Shown: in pieces, positions 60,903-64,000 of the stretch
Position numbering within the stretch: position 1 is the first letter of the stretch
How the letters are laid out: each line of letters starts with the position of its first letter
DNA from: an uncultured Oscillospiraceae bacterium
Lineage (GTDB): Bacteria > Bacillota > Clostridia > Oscillospirales > Oscillospiraceae
Direction: 5' to 3'
Assembly: GCA_934572335.1 (NCBI GenBank)
Contig: CAKTKU010000001.1
Coordinates: 124,001-188,000 of the forward strand
DNA: 64,000 nt
The notes under the pieces: generated by a model
The model's input: only the letters and a program-made list of their open reading frames with translations
What the model was told of the DNA's origin: nothing
The model's database searches: none
Made by a program: the position numbers and the translations under genes

Positions 60903-61649
60903 TTACTCTATATGTCCGCTGCGCAGAGTGACGAACGGGTCGCCGCAGCTGCTGCTGACAAGGGAAGTGAAGTTCAGGCTTGCGTCGACATGCTCGCTCA
61001 TCGCCTGGCGCGCCAGCTCCGGCATGCGCATGCGTATCGCGGAGACGACGGAGATGTGGTTGTACTTCACGCTCGGCATCCACGGGTTGGACTCGCTGCT
61101 CTCGTCGGAAATGAACTGAAGCATCGACGCCTGATACATCGTCAGCTTCGGCAGAAGCTGCTCGTAGCACTGGATGATGTACGGGTTGCCGCAGGATTTG
61201 ATGATGAGCTGATGGAACGGCATGTCCGTATCGCGCAGACCGTCAATATCGCGCTTTATGGCGCTGTCGCGGAACGCCTCGGCGAGGGCGGAGAGCTCGC
61301 GCAGGGTGTCGTCATCCACGACGTGGGCACAGATGGAGGCGGCCTCGCTCTCAATGGCGGTGCGCACGCGGTAGAGGCTGATCATGTCGTGCAGGCTCAG
61401 CTCCAGCACATAGCTGCCGCTCTGATTGGGGTGCTGCACGACAAAGCCGATCTCCGTCAGCTTGCCTATCGCCTCCGCCACGGGGGTGCGGGATATGCCG
61501 AGAGAGGCGGCGATCTGGTTGACGTTGAGCTTTGCGCCTGGGTTTATCTTGAGGTTGATGATATCGTCGTAGAGAAGCTGAGCCACGAGGTCACGGAGCT
61601 TTGCGTCCGGATTTGCCGCCATGCTCTGCTTCAATCTGAATTGATCCAT
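60903..61649 (-). CDS. GntR-family regulator with FCD domain (FadR type)
   Basis: 248 residues. The wHTH (about 15-75: KLRDLVAQLLYDDIINLKINPGAKLN, LGISRTPVAEAIGKLTEIGFV) is followed by an all-helical FCD domain (about 85-235) whose candidate metal or ligand residues lie in LRDTDMPFHQLII and NHISVVSAI. FCD GntR proteins respond to organic acids or sugars acids. GGAGGGAAACACAAC upstream sets the ATG at 61649 over a start 13 codons earlier. No obvious target sits beside it. Confidence 0.88.
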   Translation of the reverse strand: MDQFRLKQSMAANPDAKLRDLVAQLLYDDIINLKINPGAKLNVNQIAASLGISRTPVAEAIGKLTEIGFVVQHPNQSGSYVLELSLHDMISLYRVRTAIESEAASICAHVVDDDTLRELSALAEAFRDSAIKRDIDGLRDTDMPFHQLIIKSCGNPYIIQCYEQLLPKLTMYQASMLQFISDESSESNPWMPSVKYNHISVVSAIRMRMPELARQAMSEHVDASLNFTSLVSSSCGDPFVTLRSGHIE

Positions 61650-61742
61650 AGTTGTGTTTCCCTCCAAGCAGGTATAAAGCTTATTCATTTAAGTTAATAA
61701 TAAACGCTTATGGAGAGAATATACACCTATTCCGCGCCAAAG

Positions 61743-62642
61743 TCAACGCGAAACCAGAAAAGAAAGCACATAAAATATGCCAAGGTGCACAGGGTAGACA
61801 AGATAAAACCCGCGCATACGCGCGCCGAGCCGCCCGGAGTAGAGCAGCACGGGCACGGCGGCGAGCATGGCATAGAGCGCGAAAAACCAGCTCGACTGCA
61901 TGACGGCGTATTCGCACACGCACCACAGCACGATGACGTCCGCCTGATACACACGCCGCGAGCGCGCGAGGTACAGCGCTGCGATGAGCGCAAGCCCCAT
62001 CCAGCCGTAGTCCGCGGTCTTTTGCAGCAGCAGTGCCGCTGAGAGCGCCGCGAGCAGCAGCATCAGCGCGCGGAAAAGCTCCCGCCTGTCGCCGTGTGCG
62101 CGGCGCAGAGCGTCCAGCGCGGCGATGAGCGCGAGACCGATGGCGAGAGTATAGAACACGTTGAGCTTGCCGCCGAGCAGTGTGACGCCCAAGACCTCAA
62201 GGCGCACATACGGCAGCACGAGCGCCGCGCACACCCACAGAAGCGACAGCTCGACCCGCCCGCGGCACGCGAAGATGAGATACGCCGCGGCAATGAGCGC
62301 CGCCAGACACGGCGCTGTGATATTCGCGGCTGTCAATGACAGCGTGATACCGCCGCCCGTGAGCGCCTGCGCGCCGTAGTTTGCGGCGGTGAACGCGAGA
62401 CGGTACACCGGCTGGGATATGACGGCGAAGAGCGCAAGACGCGAGAAATAGCGCCGGACGTCGTGCGTTTTTTCAAAGCCGTTGACGATCATATAGGCGA
62501 AGATGGGAAACGCGATGCGCCCGACGGCGCGCATGTAGACATAGCCCCTGCCGGTGAACACCCCGGCGAGGAAGAGCGAGTACGCCGCGTGGTCGATGAG
62601 CATGGAGACCACGGCGATAAGCTTGAGAACGAATGCGCTCAT
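61743..62642 (-). CDS. TraX-family integral membrane protein
   Basis: A polytopic membrane protein, 299 residues with about 9 helices. The TraX signature is at the N-terminus: LKLIAVVSMLIDHAAYSLF (about 6-24) and RIAFPIFAYMIVNGFEKTHDVRRYF (about 42-66) with His and Arg residues at membrane faces. TraX was first known as the F-pilin N-acetylase; chromosomal homologues are predicted acyltransferases acting on surface polymers. There is no conjugation locus here, so polysaccharide or lipid modification is more plausible than pilin. Confidence 0.83.
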   Translation of the reverse strand: MSAFVLKLIAVVSMLIDHAAYSLFLAGVFTGRGYVYMRAVGRIAFPIFAYMIVNGFEKTHDVRRYFSRLALFAVISQPVYRLAFTAANYGAQALTGGGITLSLTAANITAPCLAALIAAAYLIFACRGRVELSLLWVCAALVLPYVRLEVLGVTLLGGKLNVFYTLAIGLALIAALDALRRAHGDRRELFRALMLLLAALSAALLLQKTADYGWMGLALIAALYLARSRRVYQADVIVLWCVCEYAVMQSSWFFALYAMLAAVPVLLYSGRLGARMRGFYLVYPVHLGIFYVLSFLVSR

Positions 62643-62675
62643 AGCGTGAGTTCCTTTTTAATGAAAAAATACAGC

Positions 62676-62705
62676 AAAAAAGCGGCGTGAGAGCCGCTTT
62701 TTTGT
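62676..62705 (-). terminator. Terminator of the Ig-like surface protein gene
   Basis: AAAAAAGCGGC, loop GTGAGA, GCCGCTTTTTT, symmetrical; ends the leftward transcript before the TraX gene. Confidence 0.75.
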
Positions 62706-62728
62706 CTGGTGCTATGCAATGGGGGCGT

Positions 62729-64000
62729 TTACCGGCGGTAATCGTCCTGATCGTCGTAATCGTCGTCGTAGTAATTGCCGCGCTGGCTGCTCTTTTTCTT
62801 GCCGCCGGCGTTTTTCAGCAGGAAGAACATGCCCACGCCGATCGCGGCCGCGGCGAGCACCATCGCGATGACCGGCAGCAGCACGCTCATCCCGAGACCG
62901 CTGCCGCCCTCGTCCTTGACGTCAGGGCTGGGGGAGGGAGAGGCGAGAGGCGCAGTGTACGTGACGGAGACAGGGGAGGAGTAGACGACCCGGCTGTCCG
63001 TCGTGCCGTCGGACGACCACACGCCGACATAGTAATACTTGCTGCCGGAGATGGTGTCGGGGACGTAGGTGGGGGATTCCGCACCGGGGATCTTCGTGCC
63101 GTTGGCGTTGCTGCTGACGTCGCTGCGGTACCACTGGTAGTGGATGGTCTCACCCTCGGGGGCGGAGGCAGTGACGGAGAGCGTGGTGGTCTCGCCCTCG
63201 GAGAGGACGGCGCTGGACGGCTGAGAGGAGATGGTGGGCGCGGTGAGGGTGCTGCTCGTGTCGCCGGTGTTGGGGATGGAGCTTGCCGACGGGGACGCGG
63301 TGGGGGCGGCGCTCGGGTTATAGGTCGGCTTCGGCGTTGTCGCCGTGCCTGTGCCGCTAGAGGTGTTGGAGCCGGTGCCGGTCGACGCGCCGCGCACGCG
63401 GATTATCGCGCCGGTGGTGCACAGGAAGGTCTTGCCGTCCGCACCGATGAACTTGCATTCCACGCTCCACTCGTTCATGCTTGCGGGGATCTTGGAGAGC
63501 ACGAGGGTGTCGGTGTCAGCGCCCGAGACGGACAGCCCGTTGCCGAAGTAGGACGAAGCGTCCTTGGCGTTGACGGTTTTGGTGGTGTCTTTGCTGACGA
63601 TGCGCCACACGCGGCTGTACGCATTGTCAGCGCGCGCCACGAACGTGGCGGAGCCGCCCGCATCAACGGTCTCACCCGTGGGGTTCTTGGTTATTTTCAG
63701 CGCGCCGCCGTTGATGACGGAGCCGCCGTTATAGGTGATGTAAACCACGTTTGAGTAGACCGGGGAGCTGTACTGGGAGCCGTTATATGCCTTGATGCCG
63801 ACAAAGTAATACGTTGTGCCGGAGGTCGCGGCGGGGGGAGTGTAGCTGCTGCCGGTCGCACCGTTTATCTGGGTCGCGTTTGCGCCGTTGCTGCTCGCGC
63901 TCTTGAACCACTGATAGTACAGCACCACGCCGTTGCCGAGGTTGGGGCAGGCGGCGCTGACAGTGAGCGTGGCGGTCTGTCCGGCGGCGAGGTTAGCGGA
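62729..64000 (-). CDS. Ig-like-repeat surface protein, C-terminal part (runs off the window)
   Basis: The frame remains open to the last base, so the N-terminus is missing. About 424 residues are visible. Two or more Ig-like modules alternate (ending in YYFVGIKAYNGSQYSSPVYSN and YYYVGVWSSDGTTDSRVVYSS, each with YYQW or HYQWYRS in the middle), followed by a Ser/Thr/Pro-rich linker region between modules (GTGSNTSSGTGTATTPKPT), a transmembrane helix near the end (VLLPVIAMVLAAAAIGVGMFFLL) and an acidic Tyr/Asp-rich cytoplasmic tail (YYDDDYDDQDDYRR). It lacks LPXTG. It is a membrane-anchored adhesin or scaffold by appearance; the ORF's first in-window Met-equivalent (GTG 63928) is not the real start. 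Confidence 0.8.
   Translation of the reverse strand, partial: SANLAAGQTATLTVSAACPNLGNGVVLYYQWFKSASSNGANATQINGATGSSYTPPAATSGTTYYFVGIKAYNGSQYSSPVYSNVVYITYNGGSVINGGALKITKNPTGETVDAGGSATFVARADNAYSRVWRIVSKDTTKTVNAKDASSYFGNGLSVSGADTDTLVLSKIPASMNEWSVECKFIGADGKTFLCTTGAIIRVRGASTGTGSNTSSGTGTATTPKPTYNPSAAPTASPSASSIPNTGDTSSTLTAPTISSQPSSAVLSEGETTTLSVTASAPEGETIHYQWYRSDVSSNANGTKIPGAESPTYVPDTISGSKYYYVGVWSSDGTTDSRVVYSSPVSVTYTAPLASPSPSPDVKDEGGSGLGMSVLLPVIAMVLAAAAIGVGMFFLLKNAGGKKKSSQRGNYYDDDYDDQDDYRR

Overview
The window looks like chromosomal DNA of a GC-rich anaerobic Firmicute, probably a Clostridia/Oscillospirales-type gut bacterium. This rests on gene content: rubrerythrin, CIRCE-controlled groESL, ATP-type PckA, a RelA/SpoT-type enzyme, BlaI/M56, DegV, LysM and LCP wall proteins, and TTGACA/TATAAT promoters in AT-rich gaps. 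The species was not established. About 54 protein genes are supported. I saw no rRNA, tRNA, CRISPR array, insertion sequence, prophage or recombinase gene.

Layout. 1-4053: threonine ammonia-lyase, then a leftward metal-chaperone operon (a His-rich CobW-type GTPase, a second GTPase with a YcgQ-like tail, and a HAD hydrolase). 4170-7359: dTDP-sugar genes rfbA-rfbB and an LCP ligase (wall polysaccharide). 7360-7764: a gene-free stretch with a terminator and two 28-bp inverted repeats around a leftward promoter, placed directly before a secreted beta-helix protein (7765-9774); I read this as a possible invertible promoter. 9896-12278: an NSS-family transporter divergent from a LysR regulator. 12329-16542: pckA and a znuABC-like zinc transporter. 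16735-24223: recJ, the stringent-response enzyme, dtd, an MBL hydrolase, a nucleotidyltransferase and galE. 24331-31414: three LysM exported proteins, one of 1640 residues.

31526-38712: a lipoprotein, NUDIX and AlkA repair genes, groESL, rubrerythrin behind a Fur/PerR-like palindrome, thiI and cinA. 38796-41134: a compact PNPOx-HxlR-MATE cassette with its own inverted repeats. 41138-44387: a GntR/ABC operon whose permease ends in a decarboxylase-beta-like motif. 44482-50708: HtrA protease, phosphoribosyltransferase, tadA, pta, an XRE regulator and lepA. 50793-60821: two DegV genes, a two-component system, a BlaI/M56 operon with a tiny Trp-rich secreted protein, cupin, LUD protein, iron alcohol dehydrogenase and an HTH-membrane protein. 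60861-64000: a FadR-type GntR regulator, a TraX-like membrane protein and the 3' part of an Ig-like surface protein that runs off the window.

Themes: envelope building and display (rfb, LCP, galE, LysM, beta-helix, Ig-like), zinc handling (CobW pair plus Znu), and stress and regulatory sensing (RelA, GroESL, rubrerythrin, HtrA, VanRS-like, BlaI/M56).
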